Below, piece by piece: positions 38,043-45,308 of a stretch of 64,000 nucleotides of DNA. Where the stretch lies: the NCBI RefSeq assembly GCF_004912275.1, contig NZ_STGY01000025.1:124001-188000 (forward strand), read 5' to 3'. The DNA comes from Glycomyces buryatensis (GTDB lineage: Bacteria; Actinomycetota; Actinomycetes; Mycobacteriales; Micromonosporaceae). The translations under genes and the position numbers were made by a program. The notes under the pieces were generated by a model that was not told the origin of the DNA, made no database searches, and saw only the letters and a list, made by a program, of their open reading frames with translations. Each line of letters starts with the position of its first letter. Positions within the stretch are counted from its first letter, which is position 1.

Positions 38043-39166
38043 GCATCGATCCGTATGTCGAGTTCCAAGCCGACGAACCCGTTCCGGATGAGTTGATCCC
38101 GGTCCGTTTCCGCCGCAGTTGGGTGGTGATCCTCCTGGTGGTCATGGCCGTGCTCGTTGCGGCCTTCTCCTTCATCCTCGTGAAAGATTTCGAGTGGCTG
38201 GCCTTGGGGCCGTTCACGTCATGCGTCGGTGTATTCCTGCTCTTCAGCAGGTGGTTGCGGCACCCGTGGACCTACTACGATCCGCGCTCCAACAGCCTGG
38301 TCAACCCGACCATCTTCGGCATCTTCGACCACCGGACCCGCTTGCCGCGCACACCGGACCGGGGACGCTTGATCACCAGTGGCGATCGCATCCTGCTGGA
38401 GCTGCCGAGCGGAAAACGCCGCTCGCCAATGCGGCAGATGTTCACCGATGACGACGACTTCCTCGCGGTGCATTGGGCCATCCAGGAGCGCCACGATTCA
38501 GTGGTCGAGCCGGGACCCCCACTGCCGGCTCCCAAGCTGGGCAAGGGAACCAGCATCATCCTGGTCACGGTGCTGGTGGTCATGCTCGTGGGCCCGCTGA
38601 CCGGCTTGTCAATACAACTCGTGTCCGACCGAGAAGAAGACCGCATGACGGACCTGGCCGCGTCCGTGTCGCTCGACCTGTGCGACAGGGAACGCTGGGA
38701 AACGGCGCTCGCGCCGTTCGAGGAGGCGGAGCTGAACAGAACCGAATCCGACCCCAGGCCATGGCCGTCCGCCAGCTGCGATCTCGAAGTCACGATGGAT
38801 TTGCCCTCGGGCGAGCGCCTCGAGGAGATGGGGGTGTCGTTCGAGGTCGATCTGGCGGACGACCCGAATCGCTGGACCGAATACACCTGCGACGAGGTCG
38901 AACCCATTACCTGGCGTTCGTTCGCGGACCGATTCGAGGCGCTGGACGCCGGTGCGCCGCAACCGCTCTGTATGGGATCCGGCATCGCCGACCTCGAAGT
39001 CATGGAAGCCGGATTCGTCAAGGGAGCGTGGATTGTCACGGCCCGGATCAACTACGGCGCGAGCAACAGTGACCCAACCCAGGAAGATATTGAACGGATC
39101 GAGGAGCTGTTCCTCGAAGCGATCGTCCCCTCGATAGACCAGTACCCGTTCGAGCTCATCGACTGA
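38039..39166 (+). CDS. Unknown three-TM protein, coupled to class A copy 2
   Basis: A 375-residue protein. Two close helices lie at about 30-50 and 57-73. A cytosolic stretch of about 90 residues follows (RLPRTPDRGRLITSGDRILL), then a third helix at about 165-187 and an extracytoplasmic C-terminal domain of about 185 residues with three cysteines (SLDLCDRERWE, SASCDLEV, YTCDEVEP). The GTG start overlaps the stop of the class A gene in GTGA. No counterpart follows class A copy 1. The extracytoplasmic part resembles DUF3558-type actinobacterial domains only loosely. Confidence 0.65.
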   Translation: MSIDPYVEFQADEPVPDELIPVRFRRSWVVILLVVMAVLVAAFSFILVKDFEWLALGPFTSCVGVFLLFSRWLRHPWTYYDPRSNSLVNPTIFGIFDHRTRLPRTPDRGRLITSGDRILLELPSGKRRSPMRQMFTDDDDFLAVHWAIQERHDSVVEPGPPLPAPKLGKGTSIILVTVLVVMLVGPLTGLSIQLVSDREEDRMTDLAASVSLDLCDRERWETALAPFEEAELNRTESDPRPWPSASCDLEVTMDLPSGERLEEMGVSFEVDLADDPNRWTEYTCDEVEPITWRSFADRFEALDAGAPQPLCMGSGIADLEVMEAGFVKGAWIVTARINYGASNSDPTQEDIERIEELFLEAIVPSIDQYPFELID

Positions 39167-39215
39167 GCGCTGTCCTGCAAGCTTGATGTCGCACCTCGAT
39201 GGCAATATCGCGAGC

Positions 39216-39479
39216 ATGACCGACACCAAGGCACGGCTGCACCGCGATCTCCGCAACGCCCGCGAAAGCCTGCTGTGGAAACTCGACGGCCTGGGCGAAT
39301 ACGATCTGCGCCGTCCCATGACTCCGACCGGAACCAACCTCCTCGGCCTGGTCAAGCGCATCAGCGGCACCGCCGGACTGCGTCCCGACTTCAACGGCCT
39401 GCCCGAAGGCGACGAGGGCTGGTGGTCCGACTACCGCGACCGCCTCGAACAAGCCGCCGACAAGGCCGCCGGGCAATAG
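39216..39479 (+). pseudogene. DinB/DUF664-family protein with a large internal deletion
   Basis: An 87-residue ORF. Its N-terminus (RESLLWKLDGLGEYDLRRPM, then TPTGTNLLGLVKR) is the first helix region of the mycothiol-dependent DUF664/DinB fold. The sequence then jumps directly to GTAGLRPDFNGLPEGDEGWW and a final helix typical of the C-terminus of the same family. About 85-90 central residues, including the expected metal-binding histidines, are missing while the frame is kept. The family is normally about 170 residues long. It is probably a non-functional remnant. Its stop abuts the stop of the convergent B2b gene with no gap. Confidence 0.65.
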
Positions 39480-40517
39480 TCAGGTGCGACCCATGCCGTC
39501 GCAGGATTCCGCATGGCCGGGATCGGGGAATGCGATGGTGTCGCTTCCGTTGATCACCGCAGTGGTGGCACGGAAATCGGTGACGAGGAGACACCGACTC
39601 CTGACGGTCGTGGACCGCCCTTCGTTATCCTCGCCGGTCGCGGTGAGTTGCAGCTCCGCGCCGTAGAACCCGAACTGGGCGGTGGCCCCGGCATATTGCA
39701 GGACCTCGATGACCTCGGGCGGCACGACCGTCCACTCGTGGCCCTCCAGATTGTCGTACCCGTCGTCGTCGATAGTGACCTCCTCGAGGACGGGATCCGG
39801 CAGGCCGGTGCAGTCGGCGTCGGATTCGCCGGAGTAGCAGTTCTCCAGCAGCGCAGTGAGATCGGCGGCGATCTGTTCCTGGAGGGCAGCGGAATCGGCC
39901 GCGGCGGCGTCGGCGAAGAGCTGGTTCAGATTGAGATTGTCCCAGGGGCCGAGGGCCACCGTCACGCTTTCGATGAAGGGCGCGAACTCGACGGCGTAGA
40001 CCCCGGGGCGGAGGTAGATGGTGCCCTGCGAGCCCACAGATTCGGCCTCAGGCAGGTCGATCTCGGTGCCGTTGAACTTGACCGGGCCGGTGAAATCTCC
40101 GGGGGAGTAGTTGACGGGAACCACAGGGACCCAGAGCAGGAGCTCGTCGCCTTCAGTGTCGACGCGGAAGGAGAAGAGGTGCTCTTCCTCGCCGTGCCTG
40201 ATTGTTGCCTGGACCACGCTGCTGTCGCGGGTGCGTTGGGTGACCTCGCCGATTTCCCAGTCCCCGCTAGGCGGGGCCTCTTCGTGTATCGGAATTTCGG
40301 AGGATGCAACGGTCAGGGCGTCGGCGGCGTCGAAATCTCCACCGCGAAGGGCCTCAAGGTATTCGGTGACCAGCTCGACCTTCTCGGTATCGACTTCGAC
40401 GATGTCGGAAGAAGCGAGCTGGAGCAGGCTGAGGCCCCCGAATCCGAGAGCGATCGCCACCGTCACCGCGATGTCCGCGGCGAGCAATTTGCGCCCCGGT
40501 CCAGTCAATATCCTCAT
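39480..40517 (-). CDS. Class B2 membrane-anchored protein, copy b
   Basis: A 345-residue paralog of the gene at 33851, with one helix at about 14-34, a first domain with VTEYLEALRGGDFDAADALT and PSGDWEIGEV, the YLRPGVYAVEFAPFIES block and a cysteine-containing C-terminal part. The ATG at 40517 was chosen because it overlaps the B1b stop in ATGA, exactly as in the copy-a pair; an in-frame ATG five codons upstream also exists. It keeps an N-terminal DUF4878-like segment that copy a has largely lost. Confidence 0.72.
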   Translation of the reverse strand: MRILTGPGRKLLAADIAVTVAIALGFGGLSLLQLASSDIVEVDTEKVELVTEYLEALRGGDFDAADALTVASSEIPIHEEAPPSGDWEIGEVTQRTRDSSVVQATIRHGEEEHLFSFRVDTEGDELLLWVPVVPVNYSPGDFTGPVKFNGTEIDLPEAESVGSQGTIYLRPGVYAVEFAPFIESVTVALGPWDNLNLNQLFADAAAADSAALQEQIAADLTALLENCYSGESDADCTGLPDPVLEEVTIDDDGYDNLEGHEWTVVPPEVIEVLQYAGATAQFGFYGAELQLTATGEDNEGRSTTVRSRCLLVTDFRATTAVINGSDTIAFPDPGHAESCDGMGRT

Positions 40518-41575
40518 TGGATGAACTCGCATTCGGAGTCGTAACCTGGGGCGAGGCCCGGGAAGTACCCTTCCCCGTCCGCGTCGATCGCCATATCGAA
40601 ATAGCCGGTGTTGATCTCGCAGCGGAGATGGAATGCCTGCCGCTCACCGGTTTCGCCGGAGTCGGCCCGGTAGAAGGCCGAACCGGACACCTCCACGCTC
40701 CCCGCCTCGACCGTGTTCACGGTGAAAAAGTAGACGCCATCATCGGTGCTGACCTGCGGATACTCCACGATCTCCCAGTCGAGGTCGGTCACATCATGCA
40801 GATTCGGCAGGTCATCCTCAAAGTATTCGAGGCCCGCGGGGCATCCGCGAGGTACCGGGAAGGCCCACTCCGCGCAGCGATCGAGGTCGGCCTCCACTAG
40901 ACGCTGAGCGGCATCGGTGTACTCGGACGGATCGGGAAGGTTGACAGTCTCGCCCGCTGAGAGCTCGGTGTCGGGAAACACCGCATGGCGTCCGGCCGCC
41001 TCGGATCCGAAGTCGTAGACCCCGGGAAGCAGGAAGATCGAGTCGAACTCGGTGGGCTCGACGGCCTCGCCATTGACGGTGATCCAATCGAAAGCGCGCT
41101 CGCTCTCGACTCGAGTCTCGTTGAGCGGCATCTTGATATGCGGAACGTCATCCGTCTTTCCGACCTCCATCACCCCTGAGTCGGACTCCCCGTCGAACTC
41201 GAGGATCACCGTCACGTCGGCGCCGGAACTGGATTCGGTGCCGGCGGCGGCGATGGTCGTGACCTGCCAGTCGTCCGCGATGATCTCGGGCCGCAGGAAC
41301 TCAAGGTGCTGGTCGGTCAGATCCAGATCGGTCAAGGCCAAGGCGGCATCGATGTCCTTGGCCTGGAGCGCATCGAAGAACTCCCCGACGATCTCCGAGG
41401 CCTCATCGTTGGTGAGCGGGGGATCCGAGCTGGCCGGACCGGTCAGGACGACGAGGCTGAAGATGACCGAGATGAACACAATCGAGGTGACAATGTGGAC
41501 CTCGCGGTCGGCCTTGCCCTGGGGCTTCGGGGGTTTGTAGGGGGGAGGGGGCGGGGGATCGTGCAGTGTGACCAC
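40514..41575 (-). CDS. Class B1 membrane-anchored protein, copy b
   Basis: A 353-residue paralog of the gene at 34813. It has a Pro-rich cytosolic N-terminus, one helix at about 28-48, then VGEFFDALQAKDIDAALALT, LLPGVYDFGSEAAGR, VPRGCPAGLEYFED and QAFHLRCEINTG. The GTG start lies seven bases after a TACACT -10 element, so it is probably leaderless. It heads the two-gene B1b-B2b operon. Unlike copy a, no class C gene precedes it. Confidence 0.72.
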   Translation of the reverse strand: MVTLHDPPPPPPYKPPKPQGKADREVHIVTSIVFISVIFSLVVLTGPASSDPPLTNDEASEIVGEFFDALQAKDIDAALALTDLDLTDQHLEFLRPEIIADDWQVTTIAAAGTESSSGADVTVILEFDGESDSGVMEVGKTDDVPHIKMPLNETRVESERAFDWITVNGEAVEPTEFDSIFLLPGVYDFGSEAAGRHAVFPDTELSAGETVNLPDPSEYTDAAQRLVEADLDRCAEWAFPVPRGCPAGLEYFEDDLPNLHDVTDLDWEIVEYPQVSTDDGVYFFTVNTVEAGSVEVSGSAFYRADSGETGERQAFHLRCEINTGYFDMAIDADGEGYFPGLAPGYDSECEFIQ

Positions 41576-41582
41576 GACGGAG

Positions 41583-41588
41583 AGTGTA
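41583..41588 (-). promoter_or_regulatory. Candidate -10 element, leaderless B1b gene
   Basis: On the minus strand TACACT is followed by seven bases and the GTG start, with no ribosome binding site. Confidence 0.4.
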
Positions 41589-41856
41589 ATTCACCGGTGC
41601 CGCTCCGTCAGGACGCCGAATTCCACCTCGAACTTCGTCCCCAAGCGAGGGCCGTGAACTGAGACGGCATGAGCACTTGGGGTTGCTTTGTGTCGCTACG
41701 ATACCCATCAGTAACCATTGGTACTCGACAGCGGATGGTTCCGGCGAACTCGGATGCACCTCAACGAGGATCGCGATCCGCGATGATCGAAGACGATCAC
41801 ATCCACCACCCGACCCCGCAGCCCGACCTCCACCGATCCCCTGGAGCGACGTCGAT

Positions 41857-42231
41857 ATGTCCTACCCTCCCCCGCAAGGCACCCCACCGAACCGGTTCTC
41901 CCAGCCGGAACCGCAACCCGGCCACCCGGGTCCGCAATCCGGTCCGCCGCTCGGTCGGCCCGGCCCCCCACCGGGCCAACCCGGCCCGCTCCCGGTATGG
42001 GAACCGTCAACCGGCCCGACGAATCCCCGACCCCCGGGCCAGCCGTCCCAGCCGCCCTACCCGCCCGTGCCGGGAAACGTCCCATCCCGCCCGCCGCCAT
42101 ACGGACCACCCGGTCCCCCGCCACCTCCCAAGATGTACCACCGCCGCCACATCCTCAGGGTGGTCCTGATGATCGTGCTGCTCCTCGGCGGCGGAACCGC
42201 CGCGGGGTGGTGGGCGGCACGCAACAGCTGA
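41857..42231 (+). CDS. Pro-rich cytosolic region with one C-terminal TM helix (possibly truncated)
   Basis: A 124-residue protein. Residues 1-95 are Pro/Gly/Gln-rich (for example MSYPPPQGTPPNRFSQPEPQ) and one helix lies at about 98-118, ending AAGWWAARNS. The layout equals the first part of the gene at 43740, but the extracytoplasmic domain is missing. Just after the stop, the +1 frame from about 42230 to 42320 reads an acidic, coding-like tail (TSTCPSEPVEADDFDFPDP). A frameshift may therefore have shortened a longer protein. The ATG was chosen because the upstream ORF extension has no coding character. Confidence 0.55.
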   Translation: MSYPPPQGTPPNRFSQPEPQPGHPGPQSGPPLGRPGPPPGQPGPLPVWEPSTGPTNPRPPGQPSQPPYPPVPGNVPSRPPPYGPPGPPPPPKMYHRRHILRVVLMIVLLLGGGTAAGWWAARNS

Positions 42232-42327
42232 CCGACGTCCCACGTCCACCTGCCCCTCCGAACCCGTCGAAGCGGACGACTTCGACTTCCCGGACCCGAT
42301 TTCGATCACTGAAAAGGTAATTCGACG

Positions 42328-43527
42328 ATGAATAGCCCCCACCCCGGCCGGAACCGACCGGTCGAACCGCGTGACGCACAGAGCGCGTCGCGGCACCACG
42401 CCATACAGCGCGGCGACGGCACGATCGATTGGAGCCGTGGCGAACGCATCAGTCCGAAATGGCGCATGGGCGCCGTGCTCCTCGGGGCGCTGCTATTGCT
42501 CGGGGGTTCGGTGCAGCCCAGTACATTCGTGCCGACCGACGAGGTCTTCGCCAGCACCGATCCAATTCCCTTCTCGCCCGAGGGTTCCGAGCACTTCTGC
42601 GCCACCGTAGGCGCCGACATGCCCTTTGAAGTCGATCCCTCGGTTGAGACGGTCGTGGACGACTGGTACGAGCCCTACGTGGTCGGTCTGGAGTGCTGGT
42701 TGGCAGTGGCGGATGAGGAAGGCGTCGATTTCGAGCTGGAGTTCTTTCAAGACCCGCAGGACTGGCGCGAGGACGTCGCGGACGCCTACGAGGACTTCAA
42801 GAGTTTCGCCGACGGATCGGATGCCTACGTTTCCGGGATCGATCTCGGGGACTTTGGCGACCAGGCGCTCCTGCTCCATTCCCAGTACGACGACGGCTCC
42901 GGCGGCTATCGACTCTTCACATCGGTCGGGAATGTCGCGATGGTGTTCTACGCGAGTTCCGCTTCGACGCAACGGGAACTCGACCTGACCCTCCATGCGG
43001 CAAACCTGGTGATGGCCGAGTTCGACCCCGACACCCAAGCTCGCCCCACCCTCCCCGAGACGCCGCGTCGCTCCGAGCTGCTTCCGGACCTGTGCGACTC
43101 AATGTCGTTGGAGGGCTGGGAACTCGCGGCGGACCAGGCGCCAGTGCAGGGCCGAACCGAAGACGACGGCGCCCGATGCGACTGGACTGGAACCGGATCG
43201 AACGATCTCACGACATTGACCGCGGACATCGAGCTCCTAAAGGCGGTCCCGATTCAGGAGCTCACCGACGAGGACGCCGCAATCTCCCGCTGGTACGAGC
43301 TGTGCGAGGTTCCCGGCAGGGAGTTCGTCAACGACCGCCTGGCGTTCCTGCATTACGACCGCTCGGTGAAGTACGGCTACTTCGAAGCGGAGATCTTCTG
43401 GTACTTCGAGAATATCGTCATGCGAATCGAAGTCGTCCAGCCGAACGACTCCGACGCCGAGCCGCAGGCCCAGGCCGTGGCTGTCTCCCAACTGGTGGCC
43501 AACGAACTGCGAGCGCACCTTGAATGA
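42328..43527 (+). CDS. Membrane-anchored protein with two DUF3558-like halves
   Basis: A 399-residue protein with a polar cytosolic N-terminus, one helix at about 48-64, and an extracytoplasmic part with two related halves. Each half begins with a cysteine-containing segment (SEHFCATVGADMP and LLPDLCDSMSLEGWEL) and continues to a second cysteine (LECWLAV and GARCDW), a pattern resembling DUF3558-type actinobacterial lipoproteins. AAAGG precedes the ATG. It follows the Pro-rich gene by 96 bases. Function unknown. Confidence 0.65.
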   Translation: MNSPHPGRNRPVEPRDAQSASRHHAIQRGDGTIDWSRGERISPKWRMGAVLLGALLLLGGSVQPSTFVPTDEVFASTDPIPFSPEGSEHFCATVGADMPFEVDPSVETVVDDWYEPYVVGLECWLAVADEEGVDFELEFFQDPQDWREDVADAYEDFKSFADGSDAYVSGIDLGDFGDQALLLHSQYDDGSGGYRLFTSVGNVAMVFYASSASTQRELDLTLHAANLVMAEFDPDTQARPTLPETPRRSELLPDLCDSMSLEGWELAADQAPVQGRTEDDGARCDWTGTGSNDLTTLTADIELLKAVPIQELTDEDAAISRWYELCEVPGREFVNDRLAFLHYDRSVKYGYFEAEIFWYFENIVMRIEVVQPNDSDAEPQAQAVAVSQLVANELRAHLE

Positions 43528-43553
43528 TGAGGCGAAGACCCGGCGCGCCTCAC

Positions 43554-43632
43554 CATGAGGACGCGATCTCGGCAAGCTCCGCCCGAGTCCGCGAGCCGCC
43601 GACCTCCGCACCCCGCTGCGCCGCAAAGGGCG
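43554..43632 (+). pseudogene. Decayed copy of the eccC 3' end
   Basis: The stretch matches the last part of eccC (about 30661-30752) with small gaps: CATGAG, GGCAAGCTCCGCCCGAG and GCGCCGCAA occur in the same order and spacing, including the codons for GKLRPSP. Frameshifts and substitutions remove any open frame. It lies between two intact plus-strand genes about 12.9 kb from the intact eccC end. Confidence 0.7.
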
Positions 43633-43739
43633 ATTCACGTGGACTGTGAAGGATGCGGGATTCTGTTACTGTCCGTCCGTGGCGAAGTGATCACGTTACC
43701 CGCCCAATCTCCTGCTCCGCACCCTTGAAGGACACTCCT

Positions 43740-44600
43740 GTGGCCGACCACAACCAGAACCCATACCAGCAACCCGGACCCCAGTCGGGTTTCCAACCTG
43801 GACCGCCACCGGGTTACCAACCCGGACCCCAGCAGCAACCCCAAGGCGGCCACCCCCAACAGGTCCCGCCCCCAGCCGGCTATTCGTCTGGGCCCCAAGC
43901 GCAATCCGGGTACCACCCTCCGCAGAACCAGCCGCCCCACGGGTACGGCCCCCAGCCGCCCGCCCCGCCGAAGAAATCGGCGGGCGGCAGGATCGTCCTC
44001 CTCCTGGCCCTCGTCCTGGTCCTGGTCGGATCCGGGGCCTGGGCATTGTGGATGATGCAACGTCCCGATACCACCTGCGCCTCCGGCGCCGAACTCCTGG
44101 CCTGCGACCCGCCGATCGAGTCGGGCTCCGGCGAGCCGACCCCCGACGAGAACCGCGTCGAGGACGTCGACGCCGGCATCTCCTACGAGCTCCCCGAGGG
44201 CTGGGAACAGCAGGAGTCCGGCGACCTGATCGAGGCCTTCTCCTCGGCCGCGGCCGGTCCCGACGGCGGATCGGTGGTCGCCTTCCACGGCGATCCGATG
44301 ACGGGGGAGGAGATGTCGTTCTCGACCTCCACCATCGCGGGCGAGAACTCGGAGTTCTTCTACCCCTATCCGGACGAGAGGGAAATCCTCATCTCCGAAG
44401 CCACCGAGGTCGACGGCGAGGAGGCCTACACCTTCACCTGGGAGGTGTCCACGGAAGGCGAGGACGCGATGTACGGCCACATCGTTCACGTCCTCACCGA
44501 GGACAGCTCGATCTTCCTCATGGGCATGGCGATGCCCGACACGGACGAGAACCGCACCGAGATCGACACCGTCGTATCCAGCATCGCCCTCCTAACCTGA
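43740..44600 (+). CDS. Membrane-anchored protein with cytosolic Pro/Gln-rich tail
   Basis: A 286-residue protein. Residues 1-80 are cytosolic and rich in Pro, Gln and Gly (YQQPGPQSGFQPGPPPGYQP). One helix lies at about 84-103. The extracytoplasmic domain of about 165 residues contains GISYELPEGWEQQESGDLIE and ends in SSIALLT, a pattern common in actinobacterial proteins of unknown function beside ESX loci. The GTG start has AAGGA upstream. The last codons and stop are part of a tandem 35-base duplication. It stands directly after the eccC remnant. Confidence 0.7.
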   Translation: MADHNQNPYQQPGPQSGFQPGPPPGYQPGPQQQPQGGHPQQVPPPAGYSSGPQAQSGYHPPQNQPPHGYGPQPPAPPKKSAGGRIVLLLALVLVLVGSGAWALWMMQRPDTTCASGAELLACDPPIESGSGEPTPDENRVEDVDAGISYELPEGWEQQESGDLIEAFSSAAAGPDGGSVVAFHGDPMTGEEMSFSTSTIAGENSEFFYPYPDEREILISEATEVDGEEAYTFTWEVSTEGEDAMYGHIVHVLTEDSSIFLMGMAMPDTDENRTEIDTVVSSIALLT

Positions 44601-44641
44601 TCCAGCTCGTATCCAGCATCGCCCTCCTAACCTGATCCAGC
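44572..44641 (+). repeat. Perfect tandem duplication of 35 bases at a gene end
   Basis: Two adjacent identical 35-base units, beginning TCGTATCCAGC, lie at 44572-44606 and 44607-44641. The first contains the last codons and TGA of the preceding gene; the second is its untranslated copy. Confidence 0.9.
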
Positions 44642-44691
44642 GCCATCGCCGGACTCATTGCAACCCAACGCATTAGAAGGAGCATCCAGAA

Positions 44692-45030
44692 GTGCCCGTC
44701 ACAGTCCCGAGCGCGGACCAGATCCTGGGAGAGACCGCGAGCCAGATGCGCGAGATCGCCGCCGACCCCCATTTCCGAGGCGACCCGGTAGCGACCGGCC
44801 TGTCTCGGAGCATGGTCACCGCCGCCTCCACCACCCACTCGATCGAGGCGACCATGTCCCTCGACCTCAAACTCTCGAACATCAGACTCCCGCACGACAT
44901 CGCCCGCTCGGTCTCCTTCTGCGAAGAGGTCTCCGCCGAGGCCGGAGTGGTCCTGACCGAACTCCACGCCGCCTGCGCCAGAGCCCGAACCAAGATCCTC
45001 GCGGCGGTCCGAGGGGAGGGCAAACGATGA
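44692..45030 (+). CDS. Small helical protein, possible ESX-type substrate or chaperone
   Basis: A 112-residue soluble protein with no signal peptide, predicted to be mostly helical (ADQILGETASQMREIAADPH, and ISVEEV-type helices at SFCEEVSAEAGVVLTELHAA). It lacks a WXG motif. The start is a GTG with AGAAGGAG upstream. Its stop overlaps the ATG of the next gene in ATGA. Size and context suggest an ESX-associated helical protein, but no family was recognised. Confidence 0.6.
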   Translation: MPVTVPSADQILGETASQMREIAADPHFRGDPVATGLSRSMVTAASTTHSIEATMSLDLKLSNIRLPHDIARSVSFCEEVSAEAGVVLTELHAACARARTKILAAVRGEGKR

Positions 45031-45293
45031 GCGATTCCGATGGGGGACTTGACGACCTCATGTCAGCGCTGGCCGAGGTCGGCTCGAGCCAGGTCTCGGT
45101 GGTCTCCGATACCCACGCAGCCAACGGCCTGGTTCGCCTCATAGTCCACTCCGACGCCACCGTCAGCGTCGAGATCGACCCCTACGCCGCCGAGGACTCC
45201 CCGGTGGCCGACATCGAGCGCTACCTGACCGACCTGTTCCGGGCCGCCCCCATCCCAGATCCGACCAGTGGTTCTAAGCCCACCGACCACTGA
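45027..45293 (+). CDS. Small YbaB/EbfC-like protein
   Basis: An 88-residue protein. A short N-terminal helix (LDDLMSALAEVGS) is followed by GLVRLIVHSDATVSVEIDPY and a final helix DSPVADIERYLTDLFRAA. This order of helix, beta hairpin with a V-x-I-D-P end, and helix is that of YbaB/EbfC-fold proteins, several of which accompany ESX genes (for example EspL in mycobacteria). It is translationally coupled to the preceding gene. The assignment is by pattern only. Confidence 0.5.
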   Translation: MSDSDGGLDDLMSALAEVGSSQVSVVSDTHAANGLVRLIVHSDATVSVEIDPYAAEDSPVADIERYLTDLFRAAPIPDPTSGSKPTDH

Positions 45294-45308
45294 GAACGAG
45301 GACGCGCC

